Part shown: in pieces, positions 54,816-63,982 of the stretch
Layout of the letters: each line of letters begins with the position of its first letter
Position numbering within the stretch: the first letter of the stretch is position 1
DNA from: Herpetosiphon geysericola
GTDB taxonomy: Bacteria; Chloroflexota; Chloroflexia; Chloroflexales; Herpetosiphonaceae
Reading direction: 5' to 3'
Length of the DNA stretch: 64,000 nucleotides
Assembly (NCBI RefSeq): GCF_001306135.1
Contig: NZ_LGKP01000006.1
Span: 80,663-144,662, forward strand
Made by a program: the position numbers and the translations under genes
The notes under the pieces: model-generated
The model's input: only the letters and a program-made list of their open reading frames with translations
What the model was told of the DNA's origin: nothing
The model's database searches: none

Positions 54816-55630
54816 AATTTTGGATAACTACCAAAAATCTTGACTGTGCCAGCGATGCTAGCCAGCTTTTGCAAGGCTTCGGCAACAACTGGCTCATGGC
54901 GATGGCCATCAATATCTACGAGAAAAACATAATCGCCAAGCTCGGCTTTGGCTGGCCGCGATTCAATTTTGCTCAAATTAATTCCGGCTTGGGCAAAAAT
55001 TGCCAAAGCTTCGTGCAAGGCTCCAGCGCGATTGACCTTCGACGTAAACATCAGCGAGGTCTTATCGTCGCCAGTTGGGGCAGCATCCTCGGGAGCCAAA
55101 ACCACAAAGCGCGTGCGATTGTTGGTGGTATCTTGAACATCGTAGGCCAAGATATTGGCTTGAGCGCGTTCGGCAGCATGCAAGGTGGTCAATGCGGCGG
55201 CGCGGCGCTCATCGGCGAGCGCTTCGACCAATGCAGCAGCAGTGCTTAACGCGGCCACGGTTGGCACATTCGGCAAGCAGCGTTCGATAAAACGGCGCGA
55301 TTGGGCCAGCGGTTGTTGATGGGTGTAGAGCACTTCGACCGTATCGAGTTGCACATCGGGCTTAGCCACCAACATATGCCGAATTGGAATCACGATTTCG
55401 CGGCAAATCCGCAGACGCGTTTCGTGAATCAGCACATCGAGCGTAATGCTCACCGCGCCTTCGAGCGAGTTTTCAATTGGCAAAATGCCATAATCAACCG
55501 CCCGAGTTTCAACAGCCGTCATCACAGCGGGCATACTTGCCATTGGCAAATAGGTGGATTGTTGGTCGCCCGCTTCCAACGCTGCTTTTTCGCTGAATGT
55601 ACCAGCTGGGCCGAGATAAGCAATTTTCAT
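54806..55630 (-). CDS. pheA: prephenate dehydratase
   Basis: Makes phenylpyruvate from prephenate for phenylalanine. It has 274 residues without a chorismate mutase domain. The catalytic domain starts MKIAYLGPAGTFSEKAAL, with PIENSLEGAV and the NNRTRFVVLA (TRF) motif near residue 176. The ACT regulatory domain carries GALHEAL and LSKIESRP, which bind Phe. The ATG at 55630 lacks a clear ribosome site. Placement in a branched-chain cluster is unusual. It lies 50 bp downstream of leuA. Confidence 0.95.
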   Translation of the reverse strand: MKIAYLGPAGTFSEKAALEAGDQQSTYLPMASMPAVMTAVETRAVDYGILPIENSLEGAVSITLDVLIHETRLRICREIVIPIRHMLVAKPDVQLDTVEVLYTHQQPLAQSRRFIERCLPNVPTVAALSTAAALVEALADERRAAALTTLHAAERAQANILAYDVQDTTNNRTRFVVLAPEDAAPTGDDKTSLMFTSKVNRAGALHEALAIFAQAGINLSKIESRPAKAELGDYVFLVDIDGHRHEPVVAEALQKLASIAGTVKIFGSYPKFRT

Positions 55631-55680
55631 AAGTTCGTTTGGTCTAGCGGCCTTGATTCAGCGCGAACCAAGGCCGCAAA

Positions 55681-57348
55681 TTATTCGTAACGACCGAGCG
55701 TTGAGCCACCGAACAAATCCACGCCTGGGGCTGCGCTGGCAACTTCCATGCGGGCGGTAGTTTCTTGCTTGAGCCGTTCTTGGCGGGCTTTGAGCAATTT
55801 GTTCAAAGCTCCAACGTAGGCTTCGGCGGCAGCAACAATAATGTCAACGTTAACGCCATTGCCACGCCAAACTTTGGCATCAGCGGCTTTATCGGTTAGC
55901 ACGCCGCGCACATGTTTGTGCTTGCCTTCAACCACTTTCACGCTGACTTCGCCAACCGCATCGATGCCTTCGGTAATGGCGTTGACCGCAAATTCCAGCA
56001 AGGTAACCGGCGTTAATACCACTTTGTTGATTGCCGAATAGACTGCATCAACTGGGCCTGTGCCTTGCGCCGATTCGATTTTGACTTCGCCATTGGGGCC
56101 ACGCATGCGCACGGTCGCGGTTGGAATGGCGTTCACGCCTGAGGCAAATTGCACATGCTCCAATTCATAAACTGGGCTTGGGCGGCCTGCTTCATCAGTA
56201 ATCAAGGCTTCAACATCGCGATCATCAACATATTTCTTGCGGTCAGCCACATCTTTGAAACGGGCAAACAAGTGGTTGATCGTGGCTTCATCGAAGCTAT
56301 AGCCTAGCTCTTGCACCCGATGACGGAAGGCATGGCGGCCTGAGTGCTTACCCAAAACCAAGGCATTACCATCTTGGCCAACCGATTCGGCGCTCATAAT
56401 TTCGTAGGTCATGCGGTGCTTCAACACGCCATCTTGGTGAATGCCCGATTCGTGGGCGAAGGCATTCGCGCCAACAACGGCCTTGTTGGGTGGCACTTGG
56501 GTGTTGGTACAGGCACTCAACAAGCGTGAGCTAGGCGTTAGTTGGGTGGTATCGATGTTGGTGCTCAGGCCATAAAATTGCTTGCGCGTTTCCAACGCCA
56601 TCACTACTTCTTCCAACGAAGCATTGCCAGCTCGCTCGCCGATGCCATTAATTGTGCATTCGATTTGGCGAGCGCCAGCCCGAACACCAGCCAACGAATT
56701 GGCCACCGCCAAGCCCAAATCGTCGTGGCAGTGGGTCGAGATAATCACATCGGCAGCGCCAGGTACGTTTTCGATAATCCCCCGAAGCAACGCTGCATAT
56801 TCCTCAGGTGTGGAATAGCCCACGGTATCAGGAATATTCAAGGTTGTTGCGCCTTCTTCAATCGCTATCGCCAGCATCTGATACATAAATTCGATGTCGG
56901 AACGGGTCGCATCCATCGGCGAGAACTCAACATCGGCGCAGAGCGAGCTAGCCAAGCGAACCATTTCGCGGGTTTTGGTCAGCACTTCCTCGCGGGTCGA
57001 GCGCAATTGATACTCGATATGAATATCTGAGCTTGAAAGGAAGGTGTGAATGCGCTTTTTGGCAGCTGGCGCAATCGCCGTCGCACAGGCTTCGATATCG
57101 CTTTTGACCGCGCGAGCCAAGCCACAAATGACTGGGCCATCGGCAGTGCCAACGCTCTTGGCGATTTGGTTAACTGCTTCCCAATCGCCAGGTGAGGCCG
57201 CCGGAAAGCCTGCTTCGATAATATCCACGCCCATTCGCGCCAATTGCTTGGCAACTTCCAATTTTTCGTGCAGATGCATGGTACAGCCTGGTGATTGCTC
57301 ACCGTCGCGCAGGGTTGTATCGAAAATGCGTACATAATCGCTGGTCAT
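55681..57348 (-). CDS. leuA: 2-isopropylmalate synthase
   Basis: First committed enzyme of leucine synthesis. It has 555 residues. The TIM barrel has FDTTLRDGEQSPGCTM, STHCHDDLGLAVANS and GIGERAGNASLEEV; the C-terminal regulatory domain confers leucine feedback. The C-terminal tail (GGSTLGRYE) is short. CGGAGAA precedes ATG 57348. A foldback repeat separates it from ilvC upstream. Confidence 0.96.
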   Translation of the reverse strand: MTSDYVRIFDTTLRDGEQSPGCTMHLHEKLEVAKQLARMGVDIIEAGFPAASPGDWEAVNQIAKSVGTADGPVICGLARAVKSDIEACATAIAPAAKKRIHTFLSSSDIHIEYQLRSTREEVLTKTREMVRLASSLCADVEFSPMDATRSDIEFMYQMLAIAIEEGATTLNIPDTVGYSTPEEYAALLRGIIENVPGAADVIISTHCHDDLGLAVANSLAGVRAGARQIECTINGIGERAGNASLEEVVMALETRKQFYGLSTNIDTTQLTPSSRLLSACTNTQVPPNKAVVGANAFAHESGIHQDGVLKHRMTYEIMSAESVGQDGNALVLGKHSGRHAFRHRVQELGYSFDEATINHLFARFKDVADRKKYVDDRDVEALITDEAGRPSPVYELEHVQFASGVNAIPTATVRMRGPNGEVKIESAQGTGPVDAVYSAINKVVLTPVTLLEFAVNAITEGIDAVGEVSVKVVEGKHKHVRGVLTDKAADAKVWRGNGVNVDIIVAAAEAYVGALNKLLKARQERLKQETTARMEVASAAPGVDLFGGSTLGRYE

Positions 57349-57386
57349 AGAATTCTCCGTAATGAGGGCGATTGCGTAAGCCAGTT

Positions 57387-57459
57387 GAAACCGCGAAGAA
57401 CGCGAAGATCGCTAAGTATGGAGCTTAACATTCGTGTTCTTCGTGTCCTTCGTGGTTTC
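57387..57459. repeat. foldback nonamer element between ilvC and leuA
   Basis: The left arm starts GAAACCGCGAAGAACGCGAAG (57387-57407). The right arm (57431-57459) is TTCGTGTTC, TTCGTGTCC, TTCGTGGTTTC. The arms are reverse complements in outline and end in matching GAAACC/GGTTTC. It ends about 25 bp from the ilvC stop. Confidence 0.8.
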
Positions 57460-57484
57460 GGCAACGCTAGCCCTCGTTCCCTAA

Positions 57485-58510
<1,026 letters not shown>

Positions 58511-58560
58511 TCAAATATAACTAGGAAATGGGTTGAACGATGAACAATTGCTACCCGTGT

Positions 58561-58677
58561 TTATTCCATGGTCTCGCCGTAATCGCCCCACCAGGTATCC
58601 CAATTGACATCTTCGTCGCTATAGTGGGCTTTATCAGCGGTCGCGGTGGTTTCTTCTTCAAACATTGGTTGCAGCAT
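58561..58677 (-). CDS. 38-codon small ORF between ilvN and ilvC
   Basis: Starts MLQPMFEEETTATADK and ends GDYGETME. It is acidic (11 Asp/Glu) with Trp26, Trp29 and Trp30. AAAGGA lies eight bases before the ATG at 58677. It sits 48 bp after ilvN and 62 bp before ilvC, on the operon strand. It is not rich in Ile, Leu or Val, so it is not an attenuation peptide of the usual kind. No family is known to me. It could be a regulatory microprotein of acetolactate synthase or KARI; that is inference from position only. Confidence 0.6.
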   Translation of the reverse strand: MLQPMFEEETTATADKAHYSDEDVNWDTWWGDYGETME

Positions 58678-58725
58678 GGTCGTGATCCTTTATTAATAAT
58701 GAGGCGTTTGCCCCGTTGAATCCAA

Positions 58726-59247
58726 TTAAGCAGCGCGAAATTCTTGGGTTTGATATGGCCCGCTGATGGTCGATGCGCCCCGGGTCATTGCTAGGCAGCC
58801 AGTGCGCACCATCTCGCGAATGCCAAACGGACGAATCAGGTCAACAAAGCGGTCGAGTTGCTCAGGGCTGCCGCTGAGTTCGATCATCATGGCATCGGGC
58901 ACAACATCGACAATTTTGGCGCCGAAAATATCGGCCAATTGCATCAATTCGCTGCGCTTGGCTGGTGGTGCATAGACCTTAACCAGCAGCAAATCGCGGG
59001 TGACATTTGGGTCTTGGGTTACGTCGCTGACCTTCAGCACATCGATCAATTTATACAGTTGTTTGATCACTTGCTCGACGCTGGTGGTATCGCCATCGAT
59101 CACCAAGGTCATGCGCGAGATGCCAGCGGTTTCGGTATGCCCAACGGTTAAGCTTTCGATATTGAAGCCACGGCGGCGAAACAGGCTCACCGAGCGGTTC
59201 AGCACCCCAGGTTGGTCACGTAACAAAGCTACTAAGGTATGTTTCAT
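58726..59247 (-). CDS. ilvN: acetolactate synthase small (regulatory) subunit
   Basis: ACT-domain subunit that confers valine feedback on IlvB. It has 173 residues. It has LVALLRDQPGVLNRSVSLFRRRGFNIESL at the N-terminus (ACT1) and a C-terminal ACT-like domain with VDVVPDAMMIELSG. The ATG at 59247 follows GTG 59250; AGGAG lies nine bases upstream of the ATG. It begins 18 bp after ilvB. Confidence 0.96.
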   Translation of the reverse strand: MKHTLVALLRDQPGVLNRSVSLFRRRGFNIESLTVGHTETAGISRMTLVIDGDTTSVEQVIKQLYKLIDVLKVSDVTQDPNVTRDLLLVKVYAPPAKRSELMQLADIFGAKIVDVVPDAMMIELSGSPEQLDRFVDLIRPFGIREMVRTGCLAMTRGASTISGPYQTQEFRAA

Positions 59248-59265
59248 CACAAAAATCTCCTGCGC

Positions 59266-60978
59266 CTATTTCACTGCCACAACGTCTTCGATTTCGACTT
59301 CGCTGGGGTCTTCGAACATATCGCTGATGCTTGCGCCCGGAGCCACCATCGGATAGACGTTGACTTCGCGCTCAACCACAAATTCAATCAAGAATGGGCC
59401 ATTGGTTGCCCGCGCTTGGTGGATTGCTTCGGCTACATCTTCGGCGCGCTCGACCCGCACCCCAGGAATGCCATAGGCATCAGCCAACTTAATAAAATCG
59501 GGGCTCCACATTGGCGTTGCCGAATAGCGGCGTTCGTGGAAAAGCTCCTGCCATTGGCGCACCATGCCCAAGTAGCCGTTGTTGATGATACAAATCTTCA
59601 AGGGCAGGCTTTCTTGGACTACCGTGGCCAGCTCTTGCAAATTCATCTGGAAGCCGCCATCGCCAGCGATTGCCCAAACTTCTTCGTTGGGGCAAGCCAC
59701 TTGCACGCCCATCGCTGCTGGCAAAGCAAAACCCATCGTGCCCAAGCCGCCAGAAGTGATATGGGTATGTGGCTTCATATATTCGATAAGCTGAGCCGCC
59801 CACATTTGGTGCTGGCCCACATCGGTGCAAACCCGAAATTCGCCTTGCATAATGCGGGTGAATTCTGCATAAACATGGTGTGGCGTGAACATGCCACTTT
59901 CTGGGTCGCGTTGGCGCTTGGAGCGAGTTGCCTGAACCTCGCGAATATGGTTGACCCATTCGCTGTGGTCGTTGGGGTTGGCAATTTCGGTCAAATGTTC
60001 CAGCACGCGCTTGGCATCGCCGACAATTGGCACGGCGGTTACCACGTTTTTGCCAACTTCAGCTGGGTCAATATCAACATGGATGATTTTGGCGTTGCGG
60101 GCAAAGCTATCTAATTTGCCAGTTACGCGGTCGTCGAAGCGTGCGCCAATCGTAAACAGCACATCGCATTCTTGGATAGCACGATTGACGTGCACCCAAC
60201 CGTGCATGCCAGGCATTCCCAACGATAGCGGATGATCTTCGGGAATGCAGCTAATGCCCAACAGCGTGGTGATCACTGGAATCCCAGTTTTTTCGGCAAA
60301 TTCGCGTAATTCAGTGCTGGCGTGGCCCAGCAAAATGCCATGGCCTGCCATAATCAAGGGCTTTTTGGCCTGATTCAGCAAATTAGCTGCTTCTTTGATT
60401 TGGCGGCGATTGCCATCGTAGTTGGGCTTGTAGCCAGGCAAATCGATAGTTTCTGGATACTCGAACACGCCACGAGCATTTTGGGTATCTTTGGCAATGT
60501 CAATGAGCACTGGGCCTGGGCGACCAGTGCGCGCAATATGAAAGGCTTCTTTGAACACCCGTGGCAAATCGCGCACATCGGTTACCAAATAATTGTGCTT
60601 GGTGATTGGCTGGGTGATGCCAGTCACATCGGTTTCTTGAAAGCCATCTTTGCCAATCAACGAGGTGACGACTTGACCAGTGATTGCTACGATTGGCACT
60701 GAATCCATCATGGCATCGGCAATTGCGGTGACCAAGTTGGTTGCGCCCGGGCCGCTGGTGGCGACACAAACCCCAACTTTGCCGCTGGTGCGGGCGTAGC
60801 CTTCGGCGGCGTGGCCAGCTGCTTGTTCGTGGCGCACCAAAATATGGCGCAATTGGGGATATTCGGGCAGCGCATGGTAGAACGGCATAATCGCCCCACC
60901 AGGATAGCCAAACATCACATCAACGCCCTCGGCTATCAACGCTTCACACATCATTTGAGCACCAGTTAGCGTTTTCAT
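59266..60978 (-). CDS. ilvB: acetolactate synthase large (catalytic) subunit
   Basis: Thiamine-diphosphate enzyme making acetolactate and acetohydroxybutyrate. It has 570 residues. It has GYPGGAIMPFYHAL, the catalytic Glu in VRHEQAAGHAAEGYARTSG, and the ThDP/Mg motif GDGGFQMNLQEL...NNGYLGMVRQWQ. The FAD-binding middle domain is present. It is downstream of ilvD with a 40-bp gap. Confidence 0.97.
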   Translation of the reverse strand: MKTLTGAQMMCEALIAEGVDVMFGYPGGAIMPFYHALPEYPQLRHILVRHEQAAGHAAEGYARTSGKVGVCVATSGPGATNLVTAIADAMMDSVPIVAITGQVVTSLIGKDGFQETDVTGITQPITKHNYLVTDVRDLPRVFKEAFHIARTGRPGPVLIDIAKDTQNARGVFEYPETIDLPGYKPNYDGNRRQIKEAANLLNQAKKPLIMAGHGILLGHASTELREFAEKTGIPVITTLLGISCIPEDHPLSLGMPGMHGWVHVNRAIQECDVLFTIGARFDDRVTGKLDSFARNAKIIHVDIDPAEVGKNVVTAVPIVGDAKRVLEHLTEIANPNDHSEWVNHIREVQATRSKRQRDPESGMFTPHHVYAEFTRIMQGEFRVCTDVGQHQMWAAQLIEYMKPHTHITSGGLGTMGFALPAAMGVQVACPNEEVWAIAGDGGFQMNLQELATVVQESLPLKICIINNGYLGMVRQWQELFHERRYSATPMWSPDFIKLADAYGIPGVRVERAEDVAEAIHQARATNGPFLIEFVVEREVNVYPMVAPGASISDMFEDPSEVEIEDVVAVK

Positions 60979-61017
60979 CGGTATACCTCGCCTTGCGTAA
61001 GGGTTAATATCAATAAT

Positions 61018-62703
61018 CTATGCTTCCAACACCGCGCCATTACTGGCGTTCGTCACCAAGCGGGTGTAGCGAGCCAACCAGCCGCGTTGATGTTTGCGTT
61101 CTGGGGCTTGCCAACCAGCGCGGCGTTCGGCAAATTGCGCTTCGCTGAGTTCGACTGCCAACAGGCGATTTGCTAAATCGATGTGAATGATGTCGCCATT
61201 TTCGATCAGGCCAATCGGGCCACCCTCGGCGGCTTCGGGTGAGATATGGCCAATGCACAGGCCGCGTGTGCCGCCGCTGAAACGACCATCGGTCAATAAG
61301 GCCACTTGCTCGCCCAACGGCATGCCTTTGAGCAACGAGGTTAAGGCCAGCATTTCGCGCATGCCCGGGCCGCCGCGTGGGCCTTCGTAGCGCACAACTA
61401 CCACATCGCCAGCCTGAATTTCGCCAGAACGGGCGGCATAGGTGGCGGCTTCTTCGCTGGGAAAGCAACGAGCAGGGCCGCTAAATGTCATTTGATGTTG
61501 ATCGACTGCGCCAACTTTGATTACCGAGCCTTCGGGAGCCAAATTGCCAAACAAAATACACAAACCGCCTTGAGCCGAGTGCGGATTTTCGATTGGTCGA
61601 ATGCATTCAGGGTTTTCGTTGGCGATGCCTTGTAATTGCTCGCCCAAGGTTTGGCCAGTCACGGTTGGCACATTCAGGTGCAAGGCATCGGGCTTTTTGG
61701 CTAGTTCGGCCATAATCGCGGGCACGCCGCCAGCACGATGCACATCTTCCATATGCCATTGGCGATCGCCATCCCAAGCTGGGCTAACTTTGGCTAAGTG
61801 CGGCACGCGAGCAGCAACCTCGTTAAAGCGGCTGATTGGATACGCTAAGCCAGCTTCACGCGCCAAGGCCAAAACATGCAAGACGGTGTTGGTCGAGCCA
61901 CCCATGGCAACGTCGAGCGCCATCGCGTTATCAATTGATTCGGGAGTGACAATATCGCTGAAGGAAATATTCTGGCGGAGCAGTTCGAGGACTTTGGTGG
62001 CGGCGGTGCGGGCTAATTCGTGGCGGGCGGGGTCGGTGGCCAGTAATGAACCGTTGTATGGCAGGGCGATTCCCAGTGCTTCACACAGACAATTCATCGA
62101 ATTGGCGGTGAACATGCCGGAGCAGGAGCCGCAGGTCGGGCAGCCGTTGCGTTCCAGATCCAGCAGCCGTTCATCACTGATGCGGCCAGAGGCATGTTGG
62201 CCAACGCCCTCGAACACGCTGATCAGATCAACTTTATTACCATCTTTATCGCGGCCAGCCTGCATTGGCCCGCCCGATACGAAAACGGTGGGGATATTGA
62301 CGCGGGCAGCGCCCATCAGCATGCCTGGCACAATTTTGTCGCAGTTGGGGATACAGATCATTGCATCGAAGCAGTGCGCTGCCGCCACGGTTTCAACACA
62401 ATCGGCAATCAACTCGCGTGAAGGCAACGAATAGCGCATGCCCTCGTGGCCCATGACGATGCCATCATCGACCCCGATGGTGTTGAACTCAAAGGGAATG
62501 CCGCCAGCAGCGCGCACCGCATCTTTGACAATTTTGGCAAACTCATGCAAGTGGACGTGGCCAGGAATAATATCGATATACGAATTACAGATTGCCACGA
62601 ACGGCTTCTGAAAATCGCTATCGTCTTGGATTTGGCCTGTCGCACGGAGTAGTGATCGATGTGGTGCGCGTGCAAAGCCCCGTTTGATCGTATCTGAACG
62701 CAT
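61018..62703 (-). CDS. ilvD: dihydroxy-acid dehydratase
   Basis: Iron-sulfur dehydratase, third common step of Ile and Val synthesis. It has 561 residues. It starts [19 protein letters not shown], with [11 protein letters not shown] and [16 protein letters not shown] for cluster binding, and [19 protein letters not shown] at the C-terminus. The ATG at 62703 has GGGGAGC six bases upstream. The open frame runs to 62904, but that region is leader. It is the first structural gene of the cluster. Confidence 0.96.
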   Translation of the reverse strand: MRSDTIKRGFARAPHRSLLRATGQIQDDSDFQKPFVAICNSYIDIIPGHVHLHEFAKIVKDAVRAAGGIPFEFNTIGVDDGIVMGHEGMRYSLPSRELIADCVETVAAAHCFDAMICIPNCDKIVPGMLMGAARVNIPTVFVSGGPMQAGRDKDGNKVDLISVFEGVGQHASGRISDERLLDLERNGCPTCGSCSGMFTANSMNCLCEALGIALPYNGSLLATDPARHELARTAATKVLELLRQNISFSDIVTPESIDNAMALDVAMGGSTNTVLHVLALAREAGLAYPISRFNEVAARVPHLAKVSPAWDGDRQWHMEDVHRAGGVPAIMAELAKKPDALHLNVPTVTGQTLGEQLQGIANENPECIRPIENPHSAQGGLCILFGNLAPEGSVIKVGAVDQHQMTFSGPARCFPSEEAATYAARSGEIQAGDVVVVRYEGPRGGPGMREMLALTSLLKGMPLGEQVALLTDGRFSGGTRGLCIGHISPEAAEGGPIGLIENGDIIHIDLANRLLAVELSEAQFAERRAGWQAPERKHQRGWLARYTRLVTNASNGAVLEA

Positions 62704-62950
62704 AGATGCTCCCCGCATAGAGATGTGGATGGCTGGACTGGCCATCGCAGCAATAAGCTCGCTTGGGCCAATACTCCAGTTGAATTGGCCACAGAGCGCT
62801 CGATTTTTGGCAATAGGAAAGCAAGCCTTGTCAGTCCCGATGCTGAACATAGGCAAAAGATGAACGAACATACTCATCAATGAGCTTGAACGAATGAGCG
62901 ACACTGCTCAGGGGTTTGTTGCAATCATTGCAACGCTTCGGGTTATCGCT
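62704..62950 (-). promoter_or_regulatory. structured leader between second leader peptide and ilvD
   Basis: About 250 nt of transcribed leader. On the minus strand it contains the perfect hairpin GTTGCAA-TGA-TTGCAAC and a GAGCGA...TCGCTC pairing, but no T run. It may fold around the ilvD ribosome site; I cannot assign a mechanism. Confidence 0.4.
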
Positions 62951-63061
62951 CTAGCGCAGGCGACGGCCTACGCGACACGACCAAATGGGAATGGGTTGGA
63001 AGATAATAAACTGCGGACGAGGAGTGATCATGGTGACGAGAAGTGTCAACAAGTTCCGCAT
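62951..63061 (-). CDS. second branched-chain-rich leader peptide (36 residues)
   Basis: It has a perfect GGAGG (63070-63074) eight bases before the ATG. The peptide begins MRNLLTLLVTMI and then has Ile19-Ile20, Ile24 and Ile26. In all, 12 of 36 residues are Ile, Leu or Val, and the tail is basic. It lies 37 bp beyond the attenuator terminator. It could sense the same amino acids a second time, couple translation into ilvD, or be a real small protein. Confidence 0.6.
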   Translation of the reverse strand: MRNLLTLLVTMITPRPQFIIFQPIPIWSCRVGRRLR

Positions 63062-63097
63062 GTGTTTATCCTCCAGAAGCTAACGAACTTAACCAAA

Positions 63098-63165
63098 AAG
63101 CCCCTCCCGAACTGGGAGGGGCTTGAGTTCTTTTGAACTACCCGCGAGGCTTGTTAGCCCCTCCC
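63098..63165 (-). promoter_or_regulatory. ilv transcription attenuator (antiterminator and terminator)
   Basis: The terminator stem is AGCCCCTCCC (63114-63123 in minus sense) with GGGAGGGGC (63100-63108), followed by a T5 run at 63095-63099. An identical GGGAGGGGC at 63157-63165, inside the last codons of the first leader peptide, can pair with the same AGCCCCTCCC to form the antiterminator. A ribosome that finishes the peptide covers the first copy and permits termination; a ribosome stalled at Ile/Leu/Val codons leaves it free. Confidence 0.88.
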
Positions 63166-63246
63166 ACATAAAAGTGACCGCGTAATAACGACGATTACGA
63201 GGCTAAGGAGGTTGCTAATAATAATAAACGCGGGACGATTGCTCAT
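63154..63246 (-). CDS. ilv leader peptide (30 residues)
   Basis: Attenuation leader peptide. Ile8-Ile9-Ile10, Leu13-Leu14, Leu16-Val17-Ile18-Val19-Val20-Ile21 and Leu25-Leu26 make 13 of 30 residues branched-chain. The ATG at 63246 is preceded by AGGAAA. The last codons overlap the antiterminator arm. It is too short and biased to be an ordinary protein, and the position between promoter and terminator fits the classic ilv/leu design. Confidence 0.9.
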   Translation of the reverse strand: MSNRPAFIIISNLLSLVIVVITRSLLCGRG

Positions 63247-63278
63247 TTGGTAGTTTCCTACAAAAGTTATTTGTGCAG

Positions 63279-63307
63279 AGTATACACATCCAGCGATACT
63301 CTGTCAA
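63279..63307 (-). promoter_or_regulatory. promoter of the branched-chain amino acid operon
   Basis: On the minus strand: TTGACA (63302-63307), exactly 17 bp, TATACT (63279-63284). A near-consensus sigma-70 promoter about 25-30 bp before the leader peptide. Confidence 0.9.
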
Positions 63308-63366
63308 GTTGGATTTTTGAGTAGTTTACTTAACTTCAGCCATAGTCGACCCAAATATTGCCACGC

Positions 63367-63750
63367 TTAACGACACTCATCATTAACAATACTGGTCAAC
63401 CTAAATGTAGCAGCTTGTTGAATAATTTCTACAAGTTGCAGTGTAATTGTAAATTTATAACAATCACTTTTTTTAATAAAGAATATATCATCGGTATCTC
63501 TAAAATCGGTAAGAATCCATTCAGCAGGCATTTGCCGAATATACCATTCAAAGACCCTACTTGGTTCATCTGCTGTTTTAAAGAATATAATATCTTGATT
63601 TGCAGCGCTGTCTGTGTCATCAATTACGATGGCATTGGGATACAATGGTAGTTTGACTGGATCTTTTTCCTCAGGTGCTACCAAACGACCACAACTGATC
63701 AACAGAATGCCAAACATCATTAATTGAATAATCCGTTTGTATTGCATCAT
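63367..63750 (-). CDS. small lipoprotein, hypothetical
   Basis: Protein of about 127 residues with a lipoprotein signal: a short basic start (MMQYKR), a hydrophobic stretch and lipobox LLISC with the acylated Cys near residue 20. The mature part begins GRLVAPEEK and has two further cysteines. No family is recognised. Two adjacent ATGs (63750, 63747) follow GCAGG; the frame also opens at 63765. Confidence 0.65.
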   Translation of the reverse strand: MMQYKRIIQLMMFGILLISCGRLVAPEEKDPVKLPLYPNAIVIDDTDSAANQDIIFFKTADEPSRVFEWYIRQMPAEWILTDFRDTDDIFFIKKSDCYKFTITLQLVEIIQQAATFRLTSIVNDECR

Positions 63751-63765
63751 TAAACCTGCGATCAT

Positions 63766-63982
63766 CTATTATTCATGCATTCTACTGAGCCTGGTTGAAC
63801 CCGACTTTTCATCTCAAATCGATATTTCCCATCATTAATAGGGTTTCTATGATGTGGGTCATCGATAATATACACGCCTGATGTGAGTTATGATGTGAGT
63901 TATGAGGAAAGAATCCCTTGACAAAGCAAGACGGAAGCCCGACGATGGAAGTGTCTAGCCACCATCAGAAGGAGTTCCGTCC
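63766..63982. other. intergenic region with a 12-bp direct repeat
   Basis: TGATGTGAGTTA occurs twice in tandem (63879-63902), followed by a TTGACA-like word near 63918. No ORF is seen. It precedes a reading frame that starts at 63983. Confidence 0.4.

Noticed and set aside
62704..62904. N-terminal extension of IlvD suggested by the open frame
   Set aside because: The family start is at 62703 with a good GGGGAGC site; the upstream frame overlaps structured leader RNA and has no ribosome site.
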